Shown piece after piece: positions 41,060-49,096 of a stretch of DNA of 64,000 nt (positions within the stretch are counted from its first letter, which is position 1; each line of letters begins with the position of its first letter). Source of the DNA: Bin87 sp963668585 (GTDB lineage: Bacteria > Chloroflexota > Dehalococcoidia > Lucifugimonadales > UBA3495); NCBI GenBank assembly GCA_963668585.1, contig OY764869.1, positions 3,038,001-3,102,000 on the forward strand, read 5' to 3'. The translations under genes were made by a program, and so were the position numbers. The notes under the pieces were generated by a model, which saw only the letters and a list, made by a program, of their open reading frames with translations, did no database searches and was not told where the DNA came from.

Positions 41060-43044
41060 TACGGCCCGAAGCCCTCCAGGTCGGGTTTCTGAGGGATCGC
41101 CGGTTCAGGGGCCTGCTTTGGATTGGAGCGGCCGCCGGCGCGTACATCGTTGCCTATTCGTTGGCGACTGCCAATGCCGGCACGGATTTCGGAAACTGGC
41201 CGAGGGGTTGGGAACTGCCGATCCACCGCCCCATCGACGCCGCATTCGAGTGGGTGGGCGACACCTTCGCGTGGTTCTTCAATCCGATTTCCGCCGTCAT
41301 AGATACCGCACTGGACCTGATCGACAGGTTCCTGCTGTGGCTCCCCTGGTCTGTGATACTGGCGGCGACTGCGTTCCTGGGATTCAAACTCGGCGGCAAG
41401 TGGCTGGCGTTGGCCTGCGGCTCTGCGATCCTGTTCATTGGCCTGATCGGGTTCTGGGACTCCGCCATGATCACCATGAGCGTCGTTGGCGTGTCTGTGG
41501 TCATCGCCGTCGGGGTGGGCATACCCATCGGCATTTTGGCGGCGTTCAGCGACCGATTCGAACGAGTGGCGCGTCCCATCCTCGATACCATGCAGGTCCT
41601 GCCGGCATTCGTGTACCTGATTCCCGCGCTGGTCCTGTTCGGAGTGAGTGGAACCCAGGGGATATTCCTCACGGTGGTTTACAGCATCCCGCCCGTCATC
41701 AGGCTCACCAACCTGGGGATCCGGCAGGTGCCCCGGCCAGTCATTGAGACCGCTCATTCCCACGGATCTACGACGGTTCAGACGCTTGTGCAGGTGCAGT
41801 TGCCATTGGCGAAAAACTCCATCATCATGGGCATCAACCAGACCATCATGCTGGCGGTCTCCATGATAATCATCACCGCGCTGGTGGGCGTGCAGGGCCT
41901 GGGCACCGACGTATGGCTATCGTTGAGAGAGGTCAATGCGGGCGAAGGATTGGAAAGCGGGATCGCCATCGTCCTACTGGCAATCATCCTGGACCGTTTC
42001 AGCTACGCGCTGGCGCAATCCGGCCCCAACACCACCGGAGCCAACCTTGCCGTCAATCCGGATTCACGGGCGACGGCGGGCGGGCGTCTGCGAAATATGG
42101 CGGCCCGCCATGCCGCCTCCATCGCCTTCATTGGACTGACCATCGCGCTGCTGGTTCTGGGCGCGTTGGCATCACCCTTCCGCGATTTCCCGGAAGGGTT
42201 GACCTTCTCGATAGCGGACCCCGTCAACGACATTGTGACCTGGATGGCCGTCAACCTCCACTTCATCACCAGCTGGATACGGGACATCCTTTTCCGGGAA
42301 CTGGGTTACTCTCCCATTCACACGCTGCTGCTCTGGCTCCCCTGGCCGGCGTTCATGGCTATTGCGGCCGGGCTGGCGTACCTCACCGCCGGCTGGCGCG
42401 TCGCCCTCCTCGCGGTCACCGGACTGACCTTCGCCGGCGTCGGGGGAGTGTGGGACGTTACCATGGACACGCTGAGCCAGGTACTCACCGCCGGAGTGTT
42501 CACCGTGGCGGTGGGCATCGGGGTCGGAGCGCTTGCCTCCCAGAGCAGGACCCTGGAATTGGTCCTGCGGCCCATCCTGGACACCATGCAAACCATGCCG
42601 ATCTTTGTGTACCTGATCCCGGTCATCATGCTTTGGGGGATCGGCCCCCTGGTCGGCATCATCGCAACGTCGGTTTATGCGCTCCCGCCGGTGATCCGCA
42701 TGACCAGTCTCGGCATCAAGGAAGTTCCGCCGCAGGTTGTCGAGACCGCGCAGGCCCACGGCTCGACCGGCCTTCAGATCATGCTCCAGGTCAAAATACC
42801 CCTGGCCATACCCACCATCATGATGGGTGTCAACCAGACCATCGTCATGGTTTTGGCCATGGTGATCATCGCCGGAATGGTTGGTGGAGGCGGGTTGGGC
42901 CAGGAAGTTTTCATCAACTCCATCTGGCTCAGAATGGGTCATGGTTTGATCGCGGGCATGACCATTGTGTTCATGGCGATGGCCCTGGATCGCATGACCC
43001 AGGGCAAACATCGGTCCCAAATTCCATTCGCAGCCATGAGGTAA
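41056..43044 (+). CDS. Fused double permease of a glycine betaine-type ABC transporter
   Basis: A 662-residue membrane protein made of two ProW-like permease domains in tandem, so both transmembrane halves are one chain. Each half has a preceding amphipathic/TM part and a core with the EAA-type loop: PVIETAHSHGSTTVQTLVQVQLPLA in the first (about 240) and QVVETAQAHGSTGLQIML in the second (about 565). The repeated ARPILDTMQVLPAFVYLIP / LRPILDTMQTMPIFVYLIP segments show the internal duplication. The start ATG at 41056 overlaps the proV stop, indicating translational coupling. It imports osmolytes such as glycine betaine or related quaternary amines; the exact ligand is unknown. Confidence 0.9.
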   Translation: MIRPEALQVGFLRDRRFRGLLWIGAAAGAYIVAYSLATANAGTDFGNWPRGWELPIHRPIDAAFEWVGDTFAWFFNPISAVIDTALDLIDRFLLWLPWSVILAATAFLGFKLGGKWLALACGSAILFIGLIGFWDSAMITMSVVGVSVVIAVGVGIPIGILAAFSDRFERVARPILDTMQVLPAFVYLIPALVLFGVSGTQGIFLTVVYSIPPVIRLTNLGIRQVPRPVIETAHSHGSTTVQTLVQVQLPLAKNSIIMGINQTIMLAVSMIIITALVGVQGLGTDVWLSLREVNAGEGLESGIAIVLLAIILDRFSYALAQSGPNTTGANLAVNPDSRATAGGRLRNMAARHAASIAFIGLTIALLVLGALASPFRDFPEGLTFSIADPVNDIVTWMAVNLHFITSWIRDILFRELGYSPIHTLLLWLPWPAFMAIAAGLAYLTAGWRVALLAVTGLTFAGVGGVWDVTMDTLSQVLTAGVFTVAVGIGVGALASQSRTLELVLRPILDTMQTMPIFVYLIPVIMLWGIGPLVGIIATSVYALPPVIRMTSLGIKEVPPQVVETAQAHGSTGLQIMLQVKIPLAIPTIMMGVNQTIVMVLAMVIIAGMVGGGGLGQEVFINSIWLRMGHGLIAGMTIVFMAMALDRMTQGKHRSQIPFAAMR

Positions 43045-43160
43045 ACGAAACCCCGTGTAAGCTTCAGGGCTGTACAGGAGAACGTCCATGCACGGATAGC
43101 GCAAATGCCTGACTGCCAGGTTCGCCGGAGACACTCCTCGCCCGAGGAACAAGGAAGGAA

Positions 43161-44168
43161 GTGAAAGAAATGAAGCACAATAGATGGATCGTACTCTCTA
43201 TGATAATGGCGCTGGTCCTGGTGGTTCCCCTGGCATTTGCCTGCACCCAGGCCGCCGAGGAAGGCGCCGCAGAATCGGATGCCAGGGGCACCCTGTATCT
43301 CGTTGACCAGGACTGGAACGGCCAGCTTGTTACCACCGCGGTCGCGCAAATCCTGCTGGAACAGGAGATGGACCACACCGTCGCGACCAAGTTTGCACCC
43401 GCCGACTCGGCGCCGCTGTTCATTGGCCTGGAAAAGGGCGATTTCCATTGGGCCTGCTGCAATTGGCCGTCATACAGCGCGGCGCTCATAGAAGAATACG
43501 TGGACGGCGAGGGCGCCCAGGTAGAGCGCATGGGGCCCGTGGGCATCAAAGGTGAAACCGGGTGGTACGTCCCCTCTTATGTTGTCGAAGGCGACGCTGA
43601 ACGGGGCATCGACCCAGTCGCGCCCGATCTCAAGACGGTGGGCGACCTGAACCAGTACAGGTCCGTCTTCGCAACCAGCGACACCGGCGACAAGGGCAGA
43701 CTCCTGGAGTTCACGGCGGCCTGGGACACCAGACCCGAGGAACGCCTGGAGGCCTTCGGCGCCGACTACCAGGTGCTGTTCGCCGGATCCGAGGGCGCAG
43801 CGTTGGCCGAAGTGGAAGCGGCTTTTGAGAGAGGTGATCCCGTCCTGACGTACCTGTGGGAACCCCACTGGGCACACGCCAAGTACAGCCTGGTGCAGGT
43901 GGAGATGCCGGAGTGGACTCCCGATTGCTATCCCGATGGCAGCGACTACAATTGCGGATTCCCCACCGACGTGGTCGCCAAGCTTGCCTGGCCGGGCCTC
44001 AAGGCCGAGTTCCCCGAGGCGTACGAGTTTCTCTCCCGGTTCCAGATGTCCAACGAGCAGCAGAACGAAATAGTCCTCAACCTGACCGCCAACGACCTGA
44101 CGGTACGCCAGGCGGCGCAGGAATGGGTTGACGCCAACGAGGCAGTCTGGAGACCCTGGATTCCCTAA
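43161..44168 (+). CDS. Glycine betaine/quaternary amine-binding lipoprotein
   Basis: A 335-residue OpuAC/ProX-like binding protein, the extracellular receptor of the transporter encoded upstream. A lipoprotein signal is clear: MKHNRWIVLSMIMALVLVV followed by the lipobox LAFAC. Mature segments fit the family: QDWNGQLVTTAVAQILLEQ, DFHWACCNWPSYSAAL, and DPVLTYLWEPHWAHAKYSL with Trp residues of the type that form aromatic boxes around betaine. The GTG at 43161 follows AAGGAA closely; ATG at 43170 is an alternative. It ends just before the phage remnant and so may be the insertion boundary. Confidence 0.9.
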   Translation: MKEMKHNRWIVLSMIMALVLVVPLAFACTQAAEEGAAESDARGTLYLVDQDWNGQLVTTAVAQILLEQEMDHTVATKFAPADSAPLFIGLEKGDFHWACCNWPSYSAALIEEYVDGEGAQVERMGPVGIKGETGWYVPSYVVEGDAERGIDPVAPDLKTVGDLNQYRSVFATSDTGDKGRLLEFTAAWDTRPEERLEAFGADYQVLFAGSEGAALAEVEAAFERGDPVLTYLWEPHWAHAKYSLVQVEMPEWTPDCYPDGSDYNCGFPTDVVAKLAWPGLKAEFPEAYEFLSRFQMSNEQQNEIVLNLTANDLTVRQAAQEWVDANEAVWRPWIP

Positions 44169-44232
44169 CCCGGATCTATCCCCGAAGGGTTCGTGTCCCG
44201 GGCTGCAATCCGCTATGCGGGAGTTGTGGTCC

Positions 44233-44855
44233 GGGACAAAGTATGCCCGCGATCCTGAAACGTCGTGGCGCGGGATTGGCCCTATCGGAGTAGCGGCATT
44301 GGATGGCGAACTATCGGCGGAAACCGTTAGCGCACTCGCTGACGGATCGGTCGGGCCGCGCGCATCGTGTTTGCCCTTGCCCAAAGACGGCGACGACGAA
44401 ACGATTGCAGAATTGAATCCGGACATACGGGGCGCGGGCGGCAAAATGCTTACCGTCGAATCAACGGCTGACGACTGGCAACGGGGCGGAAACGCACCGC
44501 AAGGCGACTGGCCGCAAAAACGTTTTGGAGCTAACCCGCAGGCCGGACTGGTAAGCTTGGCGGAACTGGCGACACGGGAAATCTACGCGGCTTGCGGACT
44601 GCGTAGCGGATTATTCGGCGGATCGAACGCGGCGGGTACGCGCGAGGCTTGGCGGCTGGCGTTGTTTGGCACAATCCTGCCGATGGGCCGGATCGTTGAA
44701 ACTGAGCTAAGGAGCAAGCTTGACGACGATGTAACGCTCGGATGGGATGAATTGCGGGCCAGCGATTTGATGGGCCGCGCCCGTGCGTTTCAATCTATGG
44801 TGGCGGCGGCATGGACGTTGACAAGGCGGCACTGGCCGTGTTGCTCACCGAATAA
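44233..44855 (+). pseudogene. Phage portal protein fragment (frameshifted)
   Basis: The translated segment resembles the second half of HK97-type portal proteins: YARDPETSWRGIGPIGVA, then AELNPDIRGAGGKML, LATREIYAACGLRSGLFGG, GTREAWRLALFGTILP and ELRASDLMGRARAFQSMV. The N-terminal half is missing. Near 44809 the frame shifts by one base: the original frame ends in AAAWTLT, while the other gives GMDVDKAALAVLLTE-stop, the expected portal tail, with TAA at 44853. So the gene is both truncated and frameshifted. The portal forms the DNA gate of the phage head. Confidence 0.7.
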
Positions 44856-44874
44856 CTACATTGAGAGGCGATAC

Positions 44875-44997
44875 ATGGCAAACCGGAAAGCGGAACGAAC
44901 GGACAAAGAAGTTAGAGATACGATGCTAGCGATGCTCCGGGAAAGGGTAGCCGATCCCACTAAATGTGGCGACCCACAGGTGGGATGCCGGAAATAG
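44875..44997 (+). CDS. Small hypothetical phage-associated protein (40 residues)
   Basis: A 40-residue charged protein beginning MANRKAERTDKEVRD, with GAGAGG upstream of the ATG. It lies 20 bases after the portal stop and overlaps the next frame. No family was recognised. Position suggests the small genes often found between portal and prohead protease. Confidence 0.45.
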   Translation: MANRKAERTDKEVRDTMLAMLRERVADPTKCGDPQVGCRK

Positions 44998-45209
44998 AAC
45001 TGGTTGCCGGAGAAGTCTTAGCCAACGCGAGCCTAATAACCAATGACGGCCGCATTACGTTAGCGGGCATGGATTACTACCGCCGGGAAACGATGCGGTT
45101 TAGGTGGTTGCAGGAAAACTGGTTTCCCGTGTTTGTCGCCGGACTGACCGCCGGAGCAACGCTAACCGCTGCCATTATCGCCGTGTTTTTTGGAAACCGC
45201 CCGTGTTGA
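44985..45209 (+). CDS. Small membrane protein in the phage remnant
   Basis: A 74-residue protein with one clear transmembrane segment near the C terminus (FPVFVAGLTAGATLTAAIIAVFF) preceded by WLQEN and basic residues. Candidate starts are ATG 44985 (AGGTGGG directly upstream) and ATG 44964. It overlaps the preceding small frame. No function is recognised; single-TM proteins next to portal genes are common in phage and gene-transfer-agent clusters. Confidence 0.5.
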   Translation: MPEIELVAGEVLANASLITNDGRITLAGMDYYRRETMRFRWLQENWFPVFVAGLTAGATLTAAIIAVFFGNRPC

Positions 45210-45339
45210 ACAGGCGATACCTGAGAGTCAAAGGCTGTTCGTTCTGAACAGGCCGCGTGGGTTTGCTAGCCGCAAAATAGTCATAAATGTAGTAACCCAC
45301 CCAACTGAACGGCGATTACTACTCGAAATAGCGTTTTAA

Positions 45340-45415
45340 TGGCGTCCCAGGCAGGATTCGAACCCGCGACCAGCTGCTTAGAAGGCAGCCGCTCTGTCCA
45401 CTGAGCTACTGGGAC
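45340..45415 (-). tRNA. tRNA-Arg (anticodon TCT)
   Basis: A complete cloverleaf on the minus strand: acceptor GTCCCAG paired with CTGGGAC, TAGCTC D-arm, anticodon stem GCTGC/GCAGC around loop CTTCTAA giving anticodon TCT, T-arm with GTTCGAATC, discriminator G and an encoded CCA. It decodes AGA (and AGG by wobble). Confidence 0.97.
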
Positions 45416-45930
45416 GCGCCACAATTAGCATAGGAAAAGTACGCCGAAACTGTCAACGGGGAGTCCGTGCGAGACCGAGGCATTCGAGGTCTGTCCGCCA
45501 GCCGGCGCGACCGTTTATCCTGCAATCGTCCAGGGGCAGCTCCGAACCTGTCGACGGCTGAGCCGACGAGAAATCAACCCACATTTTGGCGTAGTTCGTC
45601 TCGTCATATCGAGGCACGCCAACGTCCCTGGTGCGGCCCATCGGAGGCTTCCGGAGGTCGTTGCGGTCGGGAAGGTCGCCCTTATCTGGAGGGACACGAT
45701 CGCCTGGATTCCCGAGACAAACGGATGGCTGCGGTGGTGATTCCTGGCTTCGTGGATTGGCGCGAACGGAGGGTTCGCGGATTGAACGCCATATCGGCGG
45801 GAGGCGAGCCGGGCACGGCCGAAGTCATGCGCTCTATTGCGTCCCGGGCTTGCATCTGCGACAATTGCGCGACATAAAATGGGGCCGGCTCTCCCGGCTC
45901 GGGTAGTAATCACGGGGTGAATGCACGGAC
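45416..45930. other. Intergenic region without a supported gene
   Basis: Between tRNA-Arg and the mutase small subunit. A weak TTGCAT...CATAAA pair with a 17-base spacer (45850-45878) could be the promoter of the latter. No coding frame is convincing. Confidence 0.45.
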
Positions 45931-46341
45931 ATGGTCACTGAGGTCAACAATCCAATTCGGGTACTGGTGGCCAAGCCTGGTTTGGATGGGCACGACCGCG
46001 GAGCAAAGGTAATCGCACGGGCGTTGCGGGATGCAGGGATGGAGGTTATCTACACCGGAATCCGACAGACTCCCCAGATGGTCGTGCAGGCTGCGGCTCA
46101 GGAAGACGTGGCCGTTCTGGGGCTGAGCATCCTCTCCGGGGCTCACATGGAATTGCTCCCCGAGATCATGCGGCTGTTGAATGAACAGGGAATGGATGAC
46201 GTGATCGTGGTGTTGGGTGGCATAGTCCCGGAAGCAGACCGGGAACCCCTGGCCCAGTTGGGTGTCTCCGCAGTTTTCGGTCCCGGAACCTCAACCAATG
46301 ACATCGTAGAATACATAAAGACCAACGCAACGGTGAGCTAA
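45931..46341 (+). CDS. B12-binding subunit of methylmalonyl-CoA mutase
   Basis: A 136-residue stand-alone cobalamin-binding domain, the small subunit of a split acyl-CoA mutase. The DxHxxG motif is at Asp19-His21-Gly24 (LDGHDRG); His21 would ligate cobalt. SILSGAHMELLPEI and LGGIVPEAD, then GPGTSTNDIVEYI, are the other cobalamin-site segments. It carries no catalytic barrel. The large subunit is encoded at 59363-61018 on the opposite strand, about 13 kb away, and is the natural partner. The protein converts methylmalonyl-CoA and succinyl-CoA if that pairing is right; isobutyryl- or hydroxyisobutyryl-CoA mutase remains possible. Confidence 0.92.
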   Translation: MVTEVNNPIRVLVAKPGLDGHDRGAKVIARALRDAGMEVIYTGIRQTPQMVVQAAAQEDVAVLGLSILSGAHMELLPEIMRLLNEQGMDDVIVVLGGIVPEADREPLAQLGVSAVFGPGTSTNDIVEYIKTNATVS

Positions 46342-46370
46342 AAAAAATCGGCTGAAAAATTTTCAAAAAA

Positions 46371-46398
46371 TTGACAAAGCGCCTGCTTGCAGTAGAAT
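46371..46398 (+). promoter_or_regulatory. Strong sigma-70-type promoter of the yceD-rpmF operon
   Basis: A perfect TTGACA (46371-46376), a 16-base spacer and TAGAAT (46393-46398). The preceding run of A/T (GAAAAATTTTCAAAAAA) resembles an UP element. It lies 60 bases upstream of the yceD start. Confidence 0.8.
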
Positions 46399-46457
46399 TT
46401 ACCCACACCTATAATCATCACCAGCGCTTTCGTCCGCACGCCTCGGGCGGTGACGAG

Positions 46458-46982
46458 ATGAATTACAACGTATCGCAATTGTTAAAGGAGCCCATCGGCT
46501 CCGAGCGGCTTTTCACTATCGATAAAGGAGATATCAGCGAATCGGGCCAGCCAGTGGACAATGCAACTGGCGCCGTACGCTTGGTTCGAACCCATCAGGG
46601 AATCTGGGCGCAAGCGCAATTGGCGGCTTGGGTGTCGCAGGATTGCAGCCGCTGCCTCGCCGATTTCAGCCAGACCCTGTTCTTGGAAATCGACGACGAG
46701 TATTTTCCCGAAGTTGACGTTCGAACCGGTCGAAGGGTCGCCTCCCCGGAAGATTGGGAAGGCCTTTACATCGGCGCAGACCACATTCTTGACCTGGGAG
46801 AAGCGACTCGTCAGGCCGCGCTGGCAATACTTCCGTTGAAACCTCTTTGCAAACCGGAGTGCGTTGGAATATGCGACCGATGCGGGGTGGACCGCAATCA
46901 AACCGAATGCGAATGTTATGCTGTTAACGTCGATCCAAGATGGGCCGCGTTGCGCTCGCTGATCGTCGACCAACCAAACTGA
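46458..46982 (+). CDS. yceD: YceD/DUF177 family protein
   Basis: A 174-residue YceD (DUF177) protein, a family linked to 23S rRNA accumulation and nearly always upstream of rpmF. It shows CSRCL in the middle and the C-terminal Cys cluster CKPECVGICDRCG...CECY. The ATG at 46458 starts MNYNVSQLLKEPIG, which matches the family N terminus; a longer frame from 46371 would run through the promoter. The bL32 gene follows after 61 bases, the usual order. Confidence 0.9.
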   Translation: MNYNVSQLLKEPIGSERLFTIDKGDISESGQPVDNATGAVRLVRTHQGIWAQAQLAAWVSQDCSRCLADFSQTLFLEIDDEYFPEVDVRTGRRVASPEDWEGLYIGADHILDLGEATRQAALAILPLKPLCKPECVGICDRCGVDRNQTECECYAVNVDPRWAALRSLIVDQPN

Positions 46983-47043
46983 AAACGAAGGTGACGCCAA
47001 TCCCCCTGGGCAAAAAAGCGTCCCCGCACAAAATGGAACTGAA

Positions 47044-47223
47044 ATGGGTGCACTACCAAACAAGAAACTGACACGAGCCCGCAAGGGCCGACGGCTATCG
47101 TCTCCGGCCTACCGCCTGCGGGCTATGAGTCCGGCGCGATGCCCCCGATGCCGACAAGCCAAGCGTCCTCACGCCGCTTGTCCCGGCTGCGGCTACTATC
47201 GCGGGCGCTCCGTTGCCGTCTAA
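47044..47223 (+). CDS. rpmF: 50S ribosomal protein bL32
   Basis: A 59-residue ribosomal protein: MGALPNKKLTRARKGRR at the start, a central CPRCRQAKRPHAACPGCGYY with the four cysteines of the zinc-binding type, and a basic tail. It assembles into the large ribosomal subunit. It is shorter than many gene finders accept and is easily overlooked. Gene order with yceD and fabD supports the call. The stop is 20 bases before the fabD ATG. Confidence 0.95.
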   Translation: MGALPNKKLTRARKGRRLSSPAYRLRAMSPARCPRCRQAKRPHAACPGCGYYRGRSVAV

Positions 47224-47242
47224 GGTATTGGAGGGCGGTCGT

Positions 47243-48193
47243 ATGACTGACATTGAACGAGCTCCCATCTACTCCTTCATCTTCCCAGGTCAGGGCGCAC
47301 AGAAAGTGGGGATGGGTAAAACGCTCTACGAAGCATCCGCCGCGGCTCGCGCGGTGTTCGAAGAAGCGGACGACAGTCTGGCAGCCAATCTATCCAAGGT
47401 CATGTTCGAAGGCCCTTCGGAAACGCTCCAGGATACCGCGTTTGCCCAGCCCGCCATCATGACTGTCAGCATCGCGATTTGGCGCGCTTGGCAGGAATTT
47501 CTCGGTTCGGCTGCACCTTCGCCAGCCGCCGTTGCCGGCCACAGCCTGGGCGAGTACACGTCCATGGTCGTGGGAGGAGTCATGGACTTCAGCGACGGCA
47601 TACGCCTGGTTCGGGAACGCGGTCGCCTGATGCACGAAGCTTCAGAAGCTCAACCCGGTTCCATGGCAGCCATCATTGGACTCGACGAAATGGTCGTGGC
47701 CCAGGTGGCCAGGGACTCCGGAGTCGAGATGGCCAACATCAACTCCGATGACCAGATAGTGGTCAGCGGCGACAAGATGGCTCTGGCCAGGGCCATGGAC
47801 CTCGCCTCTGCGCGCGGAGCCAAGAAAGTAGTTCCCCTGGCCGTCAGCGGAGCGTTCCATTCACGTTTGATGGCCCTGGCCCAGGAAGGCCTGACCGATG
47901 CCATTGACAACGTCCCGCTTCGTGATCCCCAATATCCTGTTATTGCCAACTCCACCGGGGCCGCCATTGTGAACGCCGAGCAGGCTCGGCAGGAACTGTT
48001 GACCGGCCTGTGCCATTGCGTGCTCTGGAAGCACTCGGTGCGGTATATGCTGGATTCCGGCGTGAACCGGTTCTTCGAATTCGGACCGGCGCGGATCCTT
48101 TCCAGCCTGGTGCGACGCATCGATCCCGGAGTGGACGCCCTGACATTGTCCGATCCCGATTCCATACGCAAGGTAGCATCTGACACGGAATAG
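47243..48193 (+). CDS. fabD: Malonyl-CoA:ACP transacylase
   Basis: A 316-residue FabD that loads malonyl groups onto acyl carrier protein for fatty acid synthesis. The N-terminal FIFPGQGAQKVGMG, the catalytic Ser101 in AGHSLGEYTSM, the Arg in LVRERGRLM, and the His in VSGAFHSRLM are all in place, with NSTGAAIV and FFEFGPARILSSLV later. GGAGGGCGG precedes the ATG at 47243. plsX and fabH, often in this operon, are missing here. Confidence 0.96.
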   Translation: MTDIERAPIYSFIFPGQGAQKVGMGKTLYEASAAARAVFEEADDSLAANLSKVMFEGPSETLQDTAFAQPAIMTVSIAIWRAWQEFLGSAAPSPAAVAGHSLGEYTSMVVGGVMDFSDGIRLVRERGRLMHEASEAQPGSMAAIIGLDEMVVAQVARDSGVEMANINSDDQIVVSGDKMALARAMDLASARGAKKVVPLAVSGAFHSRLMALAQEGLTDAIDNVPLRDPQYPVIANSTGAAIVNAEQARQELLTGLCHCVLWKHSVRYMLDSGVNRFFEFGPARILSSLVRRIDPGVDALTLSDPDSIRKVASDTE

Positions 48194-48208
48194 GACAGTA
48201 GCTTCGCC

Positions 48209-48715
48209 ATGCCCCATCGCGGGCGGCGAGCGACTTGCGTGATGGCAAATCGACGAGGTTCCCTGGGTGTGTCTGGTGGCCCTGTGGGACGCCAGGCCCG
48301 CACCCTGGCTCTCCATTGCCTCTACGTAAACGACGCCCGGGGACCCTGCGATATCAACCTCATGGACTGGCTTTGCACCGAAACCGCGGTCGCGGGATCG
48401 GTCCGCCGCAACGCCGAGTCGATGGTGAGTGACATACTGTCCGACGTTGACCGTTTGGACGAAATCATCGGTCAGTATGCTCCGGCCCTCCCGGTGAAAT
48501 TTCTCGCTATCGTTGACCGCAATATATTGCGTGTGGCAATCTATGAACTCACCAGCAGAGAGAATGTCCCCAGGAGAGTCATAGTCAACGAAGCGACCGA
48601 ACTCGCATCGCTTTTCGGCAGCGAAAGCAGCGCCCGGTTCGTCAACGGCGTGCTGGGTTCCGTGCTCAACAACTTGTTTGAAGTTGGTGAGGCCGACCCA
48701 TCCCGCGTTGACTAG
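48209..48715 (+). CDS. nusB: Transcription antitermination factor NusB
   Basis: A 168-residue NusB, an all-helical protein that with NusE binds boxA in rRNA leader transcripts. Typical segments are GRQARTLALHCLYVND, LPVKFLAIVDRNILRVAIYEL, and VNEATELASLFGSESSARFVNGVLGSV. The N terminus is longer than usual; starts at 48209 (AGGA upstream) and at 48242 are possible. It lies 15 bases after fabD. Confidence 0.9.
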   Translation: MPHRGRRATCVMANRRGSLGVSGGPVGRQARTLALHCLYVNDARGPCDINLMDWLCTETAVAGSVRRNAESMVSDILSDVDRLDEIIGQYAPALPVKFLAIVDRNILRVAIYELTSRENVPRRVIVNEATELASLFGSESSARFVNGVLGSVLNNLFEVGEADPSRVD

Positions 48716-48776
48716 CTACAACCAACTACACCATTTCAGCGGCGTTGCGATGCCGCCAATTCGTGGAGATGAACCT

Positions 48777-49037
48777 TTGAGTACCGTGCTTGAGCGCATC
48801 ACCGACATCGTAGTCGACAAACTTGGCGTCGATTCCGGGGATGTGACGGAAGAATCATCGTTTCAGGACGACCTGGGAGCAGATTCCCTTGATCTTGTTG
48901 AATTGATCATGGCTTTTGAGGAAGAGTTCAGTTCAGACGGTAATACCATCGAGATTCCCGACGAGGACGCCGGAGAGATTCACACGGTCGCTGACGCAGT
49001 GGAGTACCTGAAGGGTAAAGGTGTTCAGGACGAATAG
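48777..49037 (+). CDS. acpP: Acyl carrier protein
   Basis: An 86-residue ACP. The phosphopantetheine attachment Ser37 sits in the conserved DDLGADSLDLVEL. The acidic helix II and the final VADAVEYLKGKG are standard. I chose the TTG at 48777 because GGAGAT lies seven bases upstream and the product then starts STVLERITDIV, which matches the usual ACP N terminus; an ATG at 48750 has no ribosome site. It works with FabD in fatty acid synthesis. Confidence 0.95.
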   Translation: MSTVLERITDIVVDKLGVDSGDVTEESSFQDDLGADSLDLVELIMAFEEEFSSDGNTIEIPDEDAGEIHTVADAVEYLKGKGVQDE

Positions 49038-49096
49038 CGGCACGCCGCGGTCGTCCAACCGCGTCCGACCCGTGGGACCTACCGGCCACGGACAGG

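Larger units (their letters stand above)
44200..45212 (+). mobile_element. Decayed prophage/gene-transfer-agent-like remnant beside tRNA-Arg
   Basis: A short block holding a frameshifted portal protein fragment and two small phage-type genes, ending about 130 bases before tRNA-Arg(TCT), a typical integration target. No integrase, terminase, protease or capsid gene is present. No duplicated tRNA end marking attachment sites was found by eye, so the boundaries are approximate. Confidence 0.55.

Noticed and set aside
40723..43152. Minus-strand His/Asp-rich frames opposite the betaine transporter genes
   Set aside because: Composition is that of antisense membrane-protein codons; the sense genes are coupled and clear.
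44128..44232. Reading the portal fragment as an intact 289-codon gene starting inside the preceding binding-protein gene
   Set aside because: The start overlaps a complete gene, the first 35 codons have no portal similarity, and the portal tail is in another frame.
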